Below, one piece after another: positions 15,776 through 24,259 of a DNA stretch of 61,675 bases. Numbering within the stretch: position 1 is the first letter of the stretch; every line of letters begins with the position of its first letter. Origin of the DNA: JAFARZ01 sp035651595 (GTDB lineage Bacteria; Actinomycetota; Actinomycetes; Streptosporangiales; Streptosporangiaceae). The stretch lies in assembly GCA_035651595.1 (NCBI GenBank), contig DASRFJ010000349.1, positions 1 through 61,675 on the forward strand, written 5' to 3'. Made by a program: the position numbers and the translations under genes. The notes beneath the pieces are model-generated. The model was not told where the DNA came from and ran no database searches. It saw only the letters and a program-made list of their open reading frames with translations.

Positions 15776-16381
15776 TCAGTACCGGCCGGCCGTCTGCATC
15801 GACATCGCGTGCTCCACCAGCGTCACGAGCGTGGCCTTGGTGGACTCCCGGTTCCGCGCGTCGCACGGGATGACCGGCACATCGGGGCTGATCGCCAGCG
15901 CTTCGGAGACGTCCCGGCTGCGGTGCGGGAACTGCCCGTGGAAGCCGTTGATCCCGATCACGAACGGCAGGCCCGAGGCCTCGAAGTAGTCCACGGCGGG
16001 GAACGAGTCCGCCAGCCGTCGGGTGTCCACGAGGACGACGGCGCCGATCGCGCCCTGGATCAGGTCGTCCCACATGAACCAGAACCGGTGCTGTCCGGGG
16101 GTCCCGAACATGTACAGCACCAGGTCCTTGTCCAGCGTGATGCGCCCGAAGTCCATCGCCACGGTCGTCGTGCTCTTGTCCGGCACGTGCGACAGGTCGT
16201 CCACGTCCGTGCTTGCCACGGTCATGACGGCCTCGGTGGTGAGCGGCGTGATCTCGGAGACCGAGCCGACAAACGTCGTCTTGCCCACGCCGAACCCGCC
16301 GGCCACGACGATCTTGACCGACGTCATAGCCTGCGAAGCGTCCGCCACGGGGCGGGCGACGCTAGATCTTACGGAGTCCAC
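15776..16381 (-). CDS. cvnD: Conservon GTPase CvnD-like
   Basis: 201 residues, small Ras/MglA-like ATP/GTP-binding protein. The P-loop is VVAGGFGVGKTTFVGSVSE, the switch regions include TTVAMDFGRI and MFGTPGQHRFWFMWDDL, and DTRRLADSF plus VIGINGF (in place of NKxD) complete the family pattern. The GTG at 16381 overlaps the end of the DUF742 gene by 20 bp, as usual in conservons. It works with the CvnA-C products in a membrane-associated complex that controls development and secondary metabolism in streptomycetes. Confidence 0.93.
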   Translation of the reverse strand: MDSVRSSVARPVADASQAMTSVKIVVAGGFGVGKTTFVGSVSEITPLTTEAVMTVASTDVDDLSHVPDKSTTTVAMDFGRITLDKDLVLYMFGTPGQHRFWFMWDDLIQGAIGAVVLVDTRRLADSFPAVDYFEASGLPFVIGINGFHGQFPHRSRDVSEALAISPDVPVIPCDARNRESTKATLVTLVEHAMSMQTAGRY

Positions 16382-16868
16382 TAAGCACCCTTTCGAGCAG
16401 ATTGAGGTCCGGACGGCCCTCCGCGTCATCGCGCTGGTGTATGCGGACGAGCCCGTCCGCGCTCATGTCGGCGATGAGAATCCTCGCCACCCCCAAAGGC
16501 AGCCGAAGCACCGCGGACACCTCCGCGACCGACCGCCAGTCCCGGCAGAACTGGAGGATCGCCTGGCACTCCGGTGCCAGTACGGAGAGGTCCCGCGGTT
16601 CGAGGACGGTCGCGGTCACCAGCGCCTCGATGGCGAGCTGGAACCGGGACTGTGTCCGCCCCCCGGTGACCGTGTAGGGACGGACAAGCCGCGTGGAGCC
16701 CTCCTCCTCGGCGCCGAAACCGCCGCCTCCGAAGCCCCGCACAACGTTGTCGTCCCATCCGCCGGCTCCCCGGACCCCTGAGCCTTGCCAGGAGCCTTGC
16801 GCGCCCCCCGCGGGGGTCACTGAGCCGGCGAATGGTGACCGGTCGTCACCGCGCCCTTGGCCAGCCAC
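16362..16868 (-). CDS. cvnC: Conservon DUF742 protein CvnC-like
   Basis: 168 residues. The conserved domain begins at about residue 58 (STRLVRPYTVTGGRT) and includes LAPECQAILQFC and PLGVARILIADM, standard DUF742 blocks; it is an MarR-like winged-helix fold thought to take part in protein contacts. The Gly/Asp-rich N-terminus is longer than in most relatives and contains a short GGACCC/GGGGTC-rich segment. GTG start behind GGAGG. Lies between roadblock and GTPase genes in the canonical order. Confidence 0.92.
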   Translation of the reverse strand: MAGQGRGDDRSPFAGSVTPAGGAQGSWQGSGVRGAGGWDDNVVRGFGGGGFGAEEEGSTRLVRPYTVTGGRTQSRFQLAIEALVTATVLEPRDLSVLAPECQAILQFCRDWRSVAEVSAVLRLPLGVARILIADMSADGLVRIHQRDDAEGRPDLNLLERVLSGLRKI

Positions 16869-16899
16869 TAGAACCTCCGGTCACCGTCTCTTGCGTTGA

Positions 16900-17334
16900 T
16901 TAACGTCGTCCGTCACCGGGAATAGCCGCTTGCAGGCCGCCGCGCTGGGCGGGGGTCAGAACCCGCCCGGCCCGCTCGACCAGCAACGTCATCTCGTAGG
17001 CAACCAGCCCGAGATCGCAGGTGGAGGCGGCGAGCACGGCGAGGCTCGACCCGTTGCTGATCGCCATGATGACCAGCACGCCGCGCTGCATCTCCACAAC
17101 CGTCTGCACAACCGCGCCGCCCTCGAACACGCGTGACGCGCCCTGGGTAAGGCTCGTCAGGCCCGAGGTCACCGCCGCCAGCTGGTCGGCCCGCTCCTGG
17201 GGGAACCCGGCACTGAAGGCCAGCGGCAGGCCGTCCGAGGAGACCACCACCGCGTGCGCCACGTCCGGGACCCGCTCCACGAAGTTGGTGATCAGCCAGT
17301 TGAGATCCTGCGCTGGGCGCCCTGGCGTACTCAC
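16900..17334 (-). CDS. cvnB: Conservon roadblock/LC7 protein CvnB-like
   Basis: 144 residues, single roadblock/LC7 domain: LNWLITNFVERVPDVAHAVV, SSDGLPLAFS and GVLVIMAISNGSSLAVLA. These proteins act as partners or GTPase-activating subunits for the MglA-like GTPase encoded two genes downstream. GTG start behind AAGGAGCGAGC; 55 bp after the histidine-kinase-like gene. Confidence 0.93.
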   Translation of the reverse strand: MSTPGRPAQDLNWLITNFVERVPDVAHAVVVSSDGLPLAFSAGFPQERADQLAAVTSGLTSLTQGASRVFEGGAVVQTVVEMQRGVLVIMAISNGSSLAVLAASTCDLGLVAYEMTLLVERAGRVLTPAQRGGLQAAIPGDGRR

Positions 17335-17389
17335 GCTCGCTCCTTAGCTTGGGCGGACTGTATATGCGCTCGTGGATATGTCATCAGTG

Positions 17390-20300
17390 TTACTGCTCCT
17401 CGATCTGGGGTGCGGCCGCGCGGCCCTCGCGCACGCCTCGCTGGAAGCTCGACAACCGGGCACGGACGTCGTCCGCGGTCCGGGCCGGGGCCGCGGGCGC
17501 CGTTCCTCCGGCGTCCTGGCCGCCGCCGCCGACGGAACCAGGGACCAGATTGGCCCTGGGCACCCGCTTTGGCAGCCCAGCATGTGTGGTCTCCCCCGCC
17601 GACGGCGCGGCAACCACCTGCGCCGCCCGCCAGCCCTCATCGGCTGGCGAGGTCCATGTCTGCGTCGTCGCGGCCTGCACCGGCTGCGGGCCGGTACCCC
17701 GCGATGTCGTGGCGGTCGCGGTGGTGCCCATCGTCTTGCCGCTGCGCCGGAACCAGTCCGACTCGAGCGAGTCGAAGATCGGCAGCCGCTGGTCTTGCGC
17801 GGCGGCCGGCGGAATCGTCACCGTGGTCGGGTCTTGGGTCGCGGCGGCCCCATTGCCGTTCCCGTTCCCGTTCCCGTTCGCGTAGCCGTCGCTGAACCCG
17901 TCACCGAAGCCGCCGAGGCCCGCGCCCACCCGCGGCAGGCTCGTGGTGGCGTCATCGTCCGGGAGCGAGTCGGCTCCCAGGTCGTCGTCGCGCACGGTGG
18001 GCGGCTGCGCGCCGCCGAACGACGGGAGCCGGCTGGGTCCGGTCGAAATGCCGTTGCTCGTGTCCGCTGGCGCGGCCGCGCCAGCGTTGCGGACGGGCAG
18101 CGGCGGCACACCCTGGGTTGGCTGCGGACCGGTCGACGGCTGCACCGGCTGCACCGGCTGCGGGCCGGTCGGCGTGAACGACGGCGAGCTGCCCTGCCCG
18201 GTACCCGAGGAGAACCGCGGGATGCGCGCGGCCGCGGTGGCCTGCGAGGTCGCGGTGCTGGCCGTCGCGGTCGGCGCGGACAGCGACGGAGCGGGACCGT
18301 AGTCGTCGGCGTCGAACTTGCGCAGCCGGCCGAGCGGCGGCGCGACCTCGGGCGCGGCCACGGTCTCCGGCAGCCAGATCAGCGCGGTCAGACCGCCGGC
18401 CTGGGCGTGCCGCAGGCGGACCCGGACGCCGTGCCGCGCGGCCAGGCGGCCGACCACGAACAGGCCCATGCGGCGGGACACCGCCACGTCCACCACCGGC
18501 GGGTTGTCGAGCCGCCAGTTCGCGTGCGACATCTCCTGGTCCGAGATGCCCACGCCGTTGTCGGTGATGTCGAGCAGCACGCCGCCGCTGGACAGCGGCT
18601 GTCCCGACACGTACACCTGGGTGTCTTCCGGTGAGAACGTGGTGGCGTTCTCGACGATCTCGGCGACCAGGTGGACCACGTCGTTGACGGCCTGGCCGAC
18701 GACCACGATGCCGGGCTGCACGTTGAGCACGACGCGCTCGTACTGCTCGATCTCGGAGATCGCGGCGCGGAGCACGTCGACAAGCGGCACCGGCTGGCTC
18801 CACCTGCGGGCCACTTCGTGGCCGGCCAGAACCAGCAGGTTCTCCGAGTTGCGGCGCATACGGGTGGCCAGGTGGTCGAGCCGGAACAGGCTGGACAGCC
18901 GGCCCGGGTCCTGCTCGCTCTGCTCCAGCGAGTCGATCAGCGAGAGCTGCCGCTCGATCAGCGACTGGCTGCGGCGGGACAGGTTGATGAACATCGCGTT
19001 GAGGTTGCCGCGCAGCATGGCCTCGTCGGCCGCCAGCCGCACCGCCTCGCGGTGCACCTGGTCGAAGGCCCGCGCCACCTCGCCGATCTCGTCGGTGGAG
19101 TTGACCCCGATCGGCTCGATCTCCACGCCCTCGTCCGCGCCCTCGCTCTGGCTGAGCCGGCGGACCATGTCGGGCAGCCGGTGACCGGCGACGTCGAGCG
19201 CGTCACTGCGCAGCTTGCGCAGCGGCCGGGTCAGCGACCGCGCGACCATCGTGGAGATCAGCAGCACCAGGCCCAGCACGAGCGCGGTGGCGATGGCGGC
19301 CACCAGCAGGTTGCGCTGGGAGTTGGACTTCAGTGCGTTCGCGCGGGTGGTGATCTGGGAGACCAGGCCGTTCGCCTGTGCGACGCCCTGCGAGCCGCCG
19401 TCGGCGACCGCGCGCGCCTTGCCGATCTCGGCGCTCATGTTGCCGAACCACGCCTGGGCGTTGAGGTTGCTGCCACCGGAGGTGAGCAGCGTGTTCGGCT
19501 TCGCGGCCAGCGATTCGGCCAGCGCTTCCTCGGCGGACGCGGAGTCCACCTGGGTGCCCGCCAGCGTGTTGGTCAGGATGCTCTGCTCGGTCTCGGACGC
19601 GGAGGCGTTGAAGTCCGTCTGGTCAGCGGCCTGTTCGGTCTGCGCCTGCTCGAGCGCGGACAGGTCCTCCGGGCCGAGCACCTGGGTGGGCGAGCCGAGC
19701 GCCGCGGACAAGATCGCGCGCTGCCGCGACATCTGGTTCTCCTCGCGGAGCAGCGCGGTCAGCGTGGTCACGTTTCCCTGGAGGTCGGCGTCGTTAGCGC
19801 CGTTACCGACCGAGCCGCTGAACGTGTTCGCGTTGTCGATGACCGTGGTGTACGCCCGGATGACGTCCGAGGGCGGGAACTTCGTGCTGATGGCTACCGT
19901 GCGGATGTTGGGCAGGTCGCTGAGGCTGGCCACCAGCTGCTGGAGGTCCTGCACGGTGCCGGGCTGGAAGCCGGATCCGGTGAGCACCGCCTGCGCGTCG
20001 CGCTGCACGGTCTGCGACCACGAGCTCGTGTTCGCCTGGGCCTGTTTGACGGAGACCATGTTGCCGTTCTGCGTGTCGTAACCGACCATCCGGCCGTTGG
20101 CGACGTAGCTAGCGGTGATGTCCCGCTCGTCTTCCAGGTTCTGGGTCAGGGTGACGACCGCGGCGTTCAGGTTGGCCAGCGTCTGCACCCGGCCGAACGC
20201 GGCGGCGTCGGACGCGTTCGAGGAGATCTCGATGGCGCCGAGCACGGCGGCGGCGATCGTGGGAATCGCGATAACGGCCGCGAGACGCCAGCGCACGCGC

Positions 20301-20527
20301 CAGTTGCTGGGCGCGAAGCGGCTAGGCCGCCCGGCCGCGCCCATGGAGCTGCGAGTCGTGACGGGGGTAACCGGGGGTATGTTCCCCTGCCCCTGCTCGT
20401 CAATGGCAGGCCCGCCGGCGACAAGCGCCGCGTCGGGACCGGTCCCGTGTCTGGCAATGGCCGATGAGGACGCAGAGTTACCGTCTCCGGCCGTCTCGCC
20501 GAGACTGGTCACCGATCGTCTACGCAC
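17390..20527 (-). CDS. cvnA: Conservon sensor kinase CvnA-like (NIT-HAMP-HATPase)
   Basis: About 1045 residues. A polar N-terminal tail leads to TM1 (about 82-99). An extracytoplasmic nitrate/nitrite-sensing NIT-like domain (about 100-398) follows, then TM2 (about 400-425), HAMP (to about 495) and a HATPase_c region with N-box NATTFSPEDTQVYV (about 625), G1 DITDNGVGIS and GLFVVGRLAARHGV. The dimerisation segment MFINLSRRSQSLIERQL lacks a clear phospho-His box, as in other CvnA proteins. The last 300 residues are Pro/Thr/Gln-rich and probably disordered. They include a repeated Asn-Gly tract encoded by a hexanucleotide repeat at 17856-17883. GTG start with GAGG 10 bp upstream. First gene of the operon. 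Confidence 0.9.
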   Translation of the reverse strand: MRRRSVTSLGETAGDGNSASSSAIARHGTGPDAALVAGGPAIDEQGQGNIPPVTPVTTRSSMGAAGRPSRFAPSNWRVRWRLAAVIAIPTIAAAVLGAIEISSNASDAAAFGRVQTLANLNAAVVTLTQNLEDERDITASYVANGRMVGYDTQNGNMVSVKQAQANTSSWSQTVQRDAQAVLTGSGFQPGTVQDLQQLVASLSDLPNIRTVAISTKFPPSDVIRAYTTVIDNANTFSGSVGNGANDADLQGNVTTLTALLREENQMSRQRAILSAALGSPTQVLGPEDLSALEQAQTEQAADQTDFNASASETEQSILTNTLAGTQVDSASAEEALAESLAAKPNTLLTSGGSNLNAQAWFGNMSAEIGKARAVADGGSQGVAQANGLVSQITTRANALKSNSQRNLLVAAIATALVLGLVLLISTMVARSLTRPLRKLRSDALDVAGHRLPDMVRRLSQSEGADEGVEIEPIGVNSTDEIGEVARAFDQVHREAVRLAADEAMLRGNLNAMFINLSRRSQSLIERQLSLIDSLEQSEQDPGRLSSLFRLDHLATRMRRNSENLLVLAGHEVARRWSQPVPLVDVLRAAISEIEQYERVVLNVQPGIVVVGQAVNDVVHLVAEIVENATTFSPEDTQVYVSGQPLSSGGVLLDITDNGVGISDQEMSHANWRLDNPPVVDVAVSRRMGLFVVGRLAARHGVRVRLRHAQAGGLTALIWLPETVAAPEVAPPLGRLRKFDADDYGPAPSLSAPTATASTATSQATAAARIPRFSSGTGQGSSPSFTPTGPQPVQPVQPSTGPQPTQGVPPLPVRNAGAAAPADTSNGISTGPSRLPSFGGAQPPTVRDDDLGADSLPDDDATTSLPRVGAGLGGFGDGFSDGYANGNGNGNGNGAAATQDPTTVTIPPAAAQDQRLPIFDSLESDWFRRSGKTMGTTATATTSRGTGPQPVQAATTQTWTSPADEGWRAAQVVAAPSAGETTHAGLPKRVPRANLVPGSVGGGGQDAGGTAPAAPARTADDVRARLSSFQRGVREGRAAAPQIEEQ
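17856..17883. repeat. Hexanucleotide microsatellite in cvnA
   Basis: Tandem TTCCCG units encode alternating Asn-Gly on the minus strand inside the disordered tail of the CvnA-like protein. The tract length could vary by slippage in steps of two residues without frameshift. Confidence 0.7.
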
Positions 20528-20865
20528 TGCGCTCGCACCTCGTCAACAGTGCGGCCGAGGCCACACTTTCTCGTTCTCGTTACAAAACGGGTAAGGACAT
20601 ATAATCACCTTCGGTAGGCACCGCACCGGGCATTCGCCAGTAAACAGGTAGATCTTAGCGAGGTTTGTTTCCGCTGCGGTCGCTCTCGGCCACCGCCGGC
20701 CACCCTCGCCTCTTCCTTCCCGCTAGCTTTGCCTGCCCGGATCCCAGCTCACGACGGTGCGTTACCGACCGCAATGTCCGTTTCACCGACTGTACCGAAC
20801 GTGCATCCTGTGGGGCCTCACCTCCGGCCTTCCGATACTCCGCGTAACCACCACGCCCGGCCGTC

Positions 20866-20951
20866 TTCGCCGCGCGTCCTTGCCTTGCGCCTTGCTGTGC
20901 CCGGCAGTTTCGCCGCGCGTCCTTGCCTTGCGCCTTACTTTGCCTTGCTGC
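20866..20951. repeat. Two tandem 43-bp direct repeats
   Basis: TTCGCCGCGCGTCCTTGCCT begins at 20866 and again at 20909; the units continue with near identity through GCGCCTT.CT..GCC. They lie in the long non-coding stretch and have no inverted symmetry. Confidence 0.8.
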
Positions 20952-21223
20952 GCCCGGCCGCTCCGGCCGCGCGACTACCCGTTTGCAACGTCCGGCCTTC
21001 CCCGGCCGCACGCCTCCCCTCCCGCCGCGCAGCCCTCCTCCGGCCGCGCACCGCTTCGACTCACCCGCCGGGCGCTCCTCCGCGCCCGCCGGCCACCTTC
21101 AGGCGCGCCGCCGTCCGCCAGGCTGGCGACTAGCCTTGCAGGGCATGCTAGACCCAGCGAGGGCCTCTTATCCCGAAATATCAGTATTGGGTGGCTTTGT
21201 GATTGTGATCGGCGGCGCATGCG

Positions 21224-21250
21224 AGGGCCTTTTTCGACAAAAGCCCTTTT
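21224..21250. terminator. Bidirectional intrinsic terminator-like hairpin
   Basis: AGGGCCTTTT and AAAAGCCCT pair around a TCGAC-type loop, followed by TTT on the plus strand and preceded by a complementary A/T run on the other. It lies about 150 bp before the ABC permease start, so it could shield that operon or act as an attenuator. Confidence 0.55.
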
Positions 21251-21397
21251 CTAACATGGGAGATCGCATGGCCTAGCTCCCACAAGTCACGCAGCTCACT
21301 GTGACCACTCCCGCCGCGTGATCGGTTGCCGAGGCGGGCCTGCTCCGTCAGGCTTGGGCCGGGGGCCCGGGCAGAGCGCGCTCTCAAGGAGGACGGC

Positions 21398-22246
21398 GTG
21401 TCAGCGGAGTCGGCTCCCAGGCGGTCCGGCCGACGCTACCCGGCGGTCGTGCGCGGGGTCATCGGGATCGCTGTCTTCATCGGGCTCGCCCAGGCGGTCG
21501 GCGCCTCGGGGCTGGTCAAGCAGAGTGTGCTGCCGTTGATGTCCACGGTCCTCGCCCGCGCGTCCGGGCTGGCCGGCAACACGCGGTTCATCGCCGACAT
21601 GGGCGCGACGCTGGCCGGGTGGGCGCTCGGGCTCGGCATCACGATCGTGATCGGCGTGCCGCTCGGGTTGCTGCTCGGCAGCGTTCCCGTGGTCCGGGTG
21701 GCCACCCGCGCGATCGTGGAGTTCCTGCGGCCGATCCCTTCGGTCGCGTTGATCCTGCCGGTCGAGCTGCTGCTCGGACCCGGGCTGCGGACGGCGGCGA
21801 CGCTGATCGTCTACGGCGGCATGTGGCCGATCCTCTACAACACGATGGCCGGGCTTGACGACGTGGATCCGGTCGCCAAGGACACGCTGCGCGCGTTCGG
21901 CTTCGGGCGGCTCGCCGTCATCCGCCACGTCTCGCTGCCCAGCGCGGCGCCGTTCATCGCGACCGGCATCCGGATCGCGTCCGCGGTGGCACTCATCCTC
22001 GACGTCGGCACCGGCTACCTCACCGGACGGATCGCCGGGCCGGGGATCGGCGCGTTTATCGCCGACGCGAACTCCGGCTCGGGTAACACTCCCCTGGTGC
22101 TCGGCGCGGTGATCTGGGCCGGGCTGCTCGGTGTGGTATTGAACCTGCTGCTGGTCTGGGCCGAACGACGTCTGCTCCCGTGGCACCGGACCAGCCTGGG
22201 CTACGCGGACCTGACCACCGCACGCGCTCCCGCGGCGGCGCCGTGA
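21398..22246 (+). CDS. ABC transporter permease (SsuC/TauC family), first
   Basis: 282 residues from the GTG at 21398, chosen because AAGGAGGACGGC precedes it. Six hydrophobic segments, with the EAA-type loop DDVDPVAKDTLRAFGFGR at about residues 170-190. The family imports nitrate, sulfonates, taurine, thiamine precursors or similar anions. The next permease overlaps it by 4 bp (GTGA). Confidence 0.85.
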   Translation: MSAESAPRRSGRRYPAVVRGVIGIAVFIGLAQAVGASGLVKQSVLPLMSTVLARASGLAGNTRFIADMGATLAGWALGLGITIVIGVPLGLLLGSVPVVRVATRAIVEFLRPIPSVALILPVELLLGPGLRTAATLIVYGGMWPILYNTMAGLDDVDPVAKDTLRAFGFGRLAVIRHVSLPSAAPFIATGIRIASAVALILDVGTGYLTGRIAGPGIGAFIADANSGSGNTPLVLGAVIWAGLLGVVLNLLLVWAERRLLPWHRTSLGYADLTTARAPAAAP

Positions 22247-23034
22247 GACGGCTCGGCTGGCTATCCCGCTGGGTGGTACTGGCCTGTGGCGTCGGACTCT
22301 GGCAGCTGCTTGCCGACTGGCGGCATTCGGCGTTCTTCCCGCCGCCGTCGACGATCGCGTCCGCGATGCACCGTCAGTGGTTCTCCGGCCCGGCCAGTCA
22401 CCTGTTCCTGACACCCGACGCGACCGGCAACATCCTGCCCAGCCTGGGCCGCATCCTGCTCGGCCTGGCGATCATCGTGGTGACGGGCATCCCGGCCGGC
22501 CTGGCCATCGGACGGTCGCCGGTGCTGACCGACTTCCTGGATCCGCTGCTCCAGTTCTTCCGGTCGATCCCGGTGGTGACCGCGGCGCCCGTGTTCATCG
22601 CGCTGTTCAAGATCGGCACCCAGATGGAAGTCGCGACGATCGTGGCCGGCACCATCTGGCCGCTTCTGCTCAACACGATCGACGGGGCGCGGTCGATCGA
22701 CTCGGTCCAGGTGGAGACCGCCCGCGCCTTCCGGTACTCCGCGTGGGAAAAGGTGCGCTGGCTCATCTTCCCCGCGGCGCTGCCGAAGATCTTCACCGGC
22801 CTTCGGCTGTCCGTGTCCCTGTCGCTGATCCTGATGGTGTTCGCCGAGCTGATCGGCTCCACCGACGGCATCGGCTACGAGATGAACAACGCCAACCAGT
22901 CGTTCGACCTGACCGGCCTGTGGGAGGGCGTCGTGCTGCTTGGCATCCTCGGCTACCTGATGAACGGCATCTTGTACCTGGTGGAGAGCCGCGTCCTCGC
23001 CTGGCACCGGTCAGCGAGACAAGGAGCCTCGTAG
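22243..23034 (+). CDS. ABC transporter permease (SsuC/TauC family), second
   Basis: 263 residues. GTG at 22243 overlaps the upstream TGA, implying coupled translation. The EAA loop is SIDSVQVETARAFRYSAW. Two different permeases side by side, instead of the single homodimeric SsuC of most such systems, suggests a heterodimeric pore. Segments such as WLSRWVVLACGVGLWQLL at the N-terminus are standard for the family. Confidence 0.85.
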   Translation: MRRLGWLSRWVVLACGVGLWQLLADWRHSAFFPPPSTIASAMHRQWFSGPASHLFLTPDATGNILPSLGRILLGLAIIVVTGIPAGLAIGRSPVLTDFLDPLLQFFRSIPVVTAAPVFIALFKIGTQMEVATIVAGTIWPLLLNTIDGARSIDSVQVETARAFRYSAWEKVRWLIFPAALPKIFTGLRLSVSLSLILMVFAELIGSTDGIGYEMNNANQSFDLTGLWEGVVLLGILGYLMNGILYLVESRVLAWHRSARQGAS

Positions 23035-23035
23035 G

Positions 23036-23815
23036 ATGCTTGAGATAACCGGGCTGAGCCGGGCGTACGGGCAGGGGGCGGCTGCTCATCTCGCGATCAC
23101 GGACATCACGCTGTCGGTTGCCGATGGCGAGCTGCTGACGATCGTCGGGCCGTCAGGCTGCGGGAAGTCGACGCTGCTGCGCTGCGTCGGCGGGCTGCTG
23201 GCGCCGAGCAGCGGCACGGTGGTGCTGAACGGCACGCCTGTGACGCGGGTGCCGGACCGGCTCGCCGTCGTGTTCCAGGATTACAGCCGGTCGCTGTACC
23301 CATGGCTTTCGGTCGGCGACAACGTGGCGCTGCCGCTGCGGCGGACGGTGCGGAGCCGGGCCGAGCGCCGCGACGCGGCGGCGGCCGCGCTCGCCGCGGT
23401 GGGCCTGGCCGGCCAGCGCAGCCGGTACCCGTGGCAGCTGTCCGGCGGAATGCAGCAGCGGGTGGCCATCGCCCGGGCACTGGCCTGCGATCCGGTGCTG
23501 CTGCTGATGGACGAGCCGTTCGGCTCGGTCGACGCGCAGACCAGAGAGGACCTGGAAGACCTGCTGCTCGCCGTGCGCGCCGAGCGCGGCATCACGATCC
23601 TGCTGGTTACCCACGACATCGACGAGAGCGTCTACACCGGCGACCGCGTGGTCGTGCTGACCCCAGGCCCGGGCCGGATCCGCGCCGTCCTGCCGGTGAC
23701 GCTGCCCGCCCCGCGTGACCAGACGGCGACCAAGGAGCTGCCCGAATTCGTCAAGCTGCGCGCCGAGGTCAGCCGGCTGGTCCGGGCCCGTGGCGCGGTG
23801 CCTCAGGCTGGCTGA
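23036..23815 (+). CDS. ABC transporter ATPase (SsuB/TauB family)
   Basis: 259 residues. Walker A GPSGCGKST, Q-loop VVFQDYSRSLYPW, signature LSGGMQQRVAIARAL, Walker B LLLMDEPFGSVDAQT and H-loop VTHDIDES are all intact. Its ATG comes one base after the second permease's stop. No substrate-binding protein gene is present in the operon. The tail overlaps the convergent SnoaL-like gene by 13 bp. Confidence 0.9.
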   Translation: MLEITGLSRAYGQGAAAHLAITDITLSVADGELLTIVGPSGCGKSTLLRCVGGLLAPSSGTVVLNGTPVTRVPDRLAVVFQDYSRSLYPWLSVGDNVALPLRRTVRSRAERRDAAAAALAAVGLAGQRSRYPWQLSGGMQQRVAIARALACDPVLLLMDEPFGSVDAQTREDLEDLLLAVRAERGITILLVTHDIDESVYTGDRVVVLTPGPGRIRAVLPVTLPAPRDQTATKELPEFVKLRAEVSRLVRARGAVPQAG

Positions 23816-24216
23816 TTGAGCTGGCTGTGCAGCGTGGCCATGTCGGAGCAGATCCACTCCTCGGTGACCACGCCGTCGACGATCCGGTAGAACTCGTGGC
23901 TGACGTACTCGATCGTGCGGCCGGTGGCCGGAATGCCGAGGAATTCGCCCTGGTGGGTGCCGCGGAACGTCAGCCGCAGGGCCACCTGGTCGCCCTCGGC
24001 GACGACGTCGTCGATGCGCGCGCGCAGGTCGGGAAAGCCGCACCTGATGTATTCGGCTCCCTCCCGCCACACGTCGGGGCCTCGCCTCGTCTCCAGGCCG
24101 GCCATGTTCATCACGACGTCCGGGCTGAGGTAGGCCACGCACGTGTCGAAGTCGCCCTCGTTGAAGGCTTCGATGGCGCTGCGCAGCAGCGCGACATTGC
24201 TGTCTGATGTGTTCAT
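23803..24216 (-). CDS. SnoaL-like polyketide-cyclase/ester-cyclase family protein
   Basis: 137 residues from the ATG at 24216. The cone-shaped NTF2-like fold is indicated by AIEAFNEGDFDTCVAYLSPD at the N-terminus and the central block TFRGTHQGEFLGIPATGRTI with EFYRIVDGVVTEEW, typical of SnoaL_2 proteins that may be cyclases, hydrolases or non-enzymatic binders. It is divergent from a MarR gene; the palindrome between them suggests MarR control. Confidence 0.8.
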   Translation of the reverse strand: MNTSDSNVALLRSAIEAFNEGDFDTCVAYLSPDVVMNMAGLETRRGPDVWREGAEYIRCGFPDLRARIDDVVAEGDQVALRLTFRGTHQGEFLGIPATGRTIEYVSHEFYRIVDGVVTEEWICSDMATLHSQLNQPA

Positions 24217-24239
24217 GGCAATAATGTATCCCATTCACT

Positions 24240-24259
24240 ATGTAGTAAGGTAACTACAT
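24240..24259. promoter_or_regulatory. MarR-type operator overlapping the marR start
   Basis: ATGTAGTAAGGTAACTACAT is an inverted repeat with 7-bp perfect arms (ATGTAGT/ACTACAT) around AAGGTA. It covers the first bases of the MarR start codon (24258) and lies 24 bp upstream of the divergent SnoaL-like start. The position would let the MarR protein repress both genes. Confidence 0.65.

Larger units (their letters stand above)
20528..21397. other. 870-bp gene-free region with tandem repeats
   Basis: Between the divergent cvn and ABC-importer operons. The first 100 bp include an AT-rich patch near 20590-20600 suited to the cvnA promoter. From 20660 to 21130 the sequence is C-rich on the plus strand with no start-and-ribosome-site combination; the frames that stay open are Arg/Pro/Ala-rich shadows. 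It contains a 43-bp direct repeat (20866-20951) and a terminator hairpin (21224-21250). An unidentified small RNA is possible, but I see no specific structure for it. Confidence 0.5.

Noticed and set aside
17390..20467. Long plus-strand frame opposite cvnA
   Set aside because: It is the complement of a full NIT-HAMP-HATPase protein and has no ribosome site or recognisable domain.
20866..20951. Possible CRISPR array
   Set aside because: Only two directly adjacent 43-bp units without spacers and no cas genes.
20655..21011. 118-codon minus-strand frame in the long intergenic region
   Set aside because: Lys/Arg/Gly/Ala-rich with internal tandem repeat, no ribosome site and no known domain.
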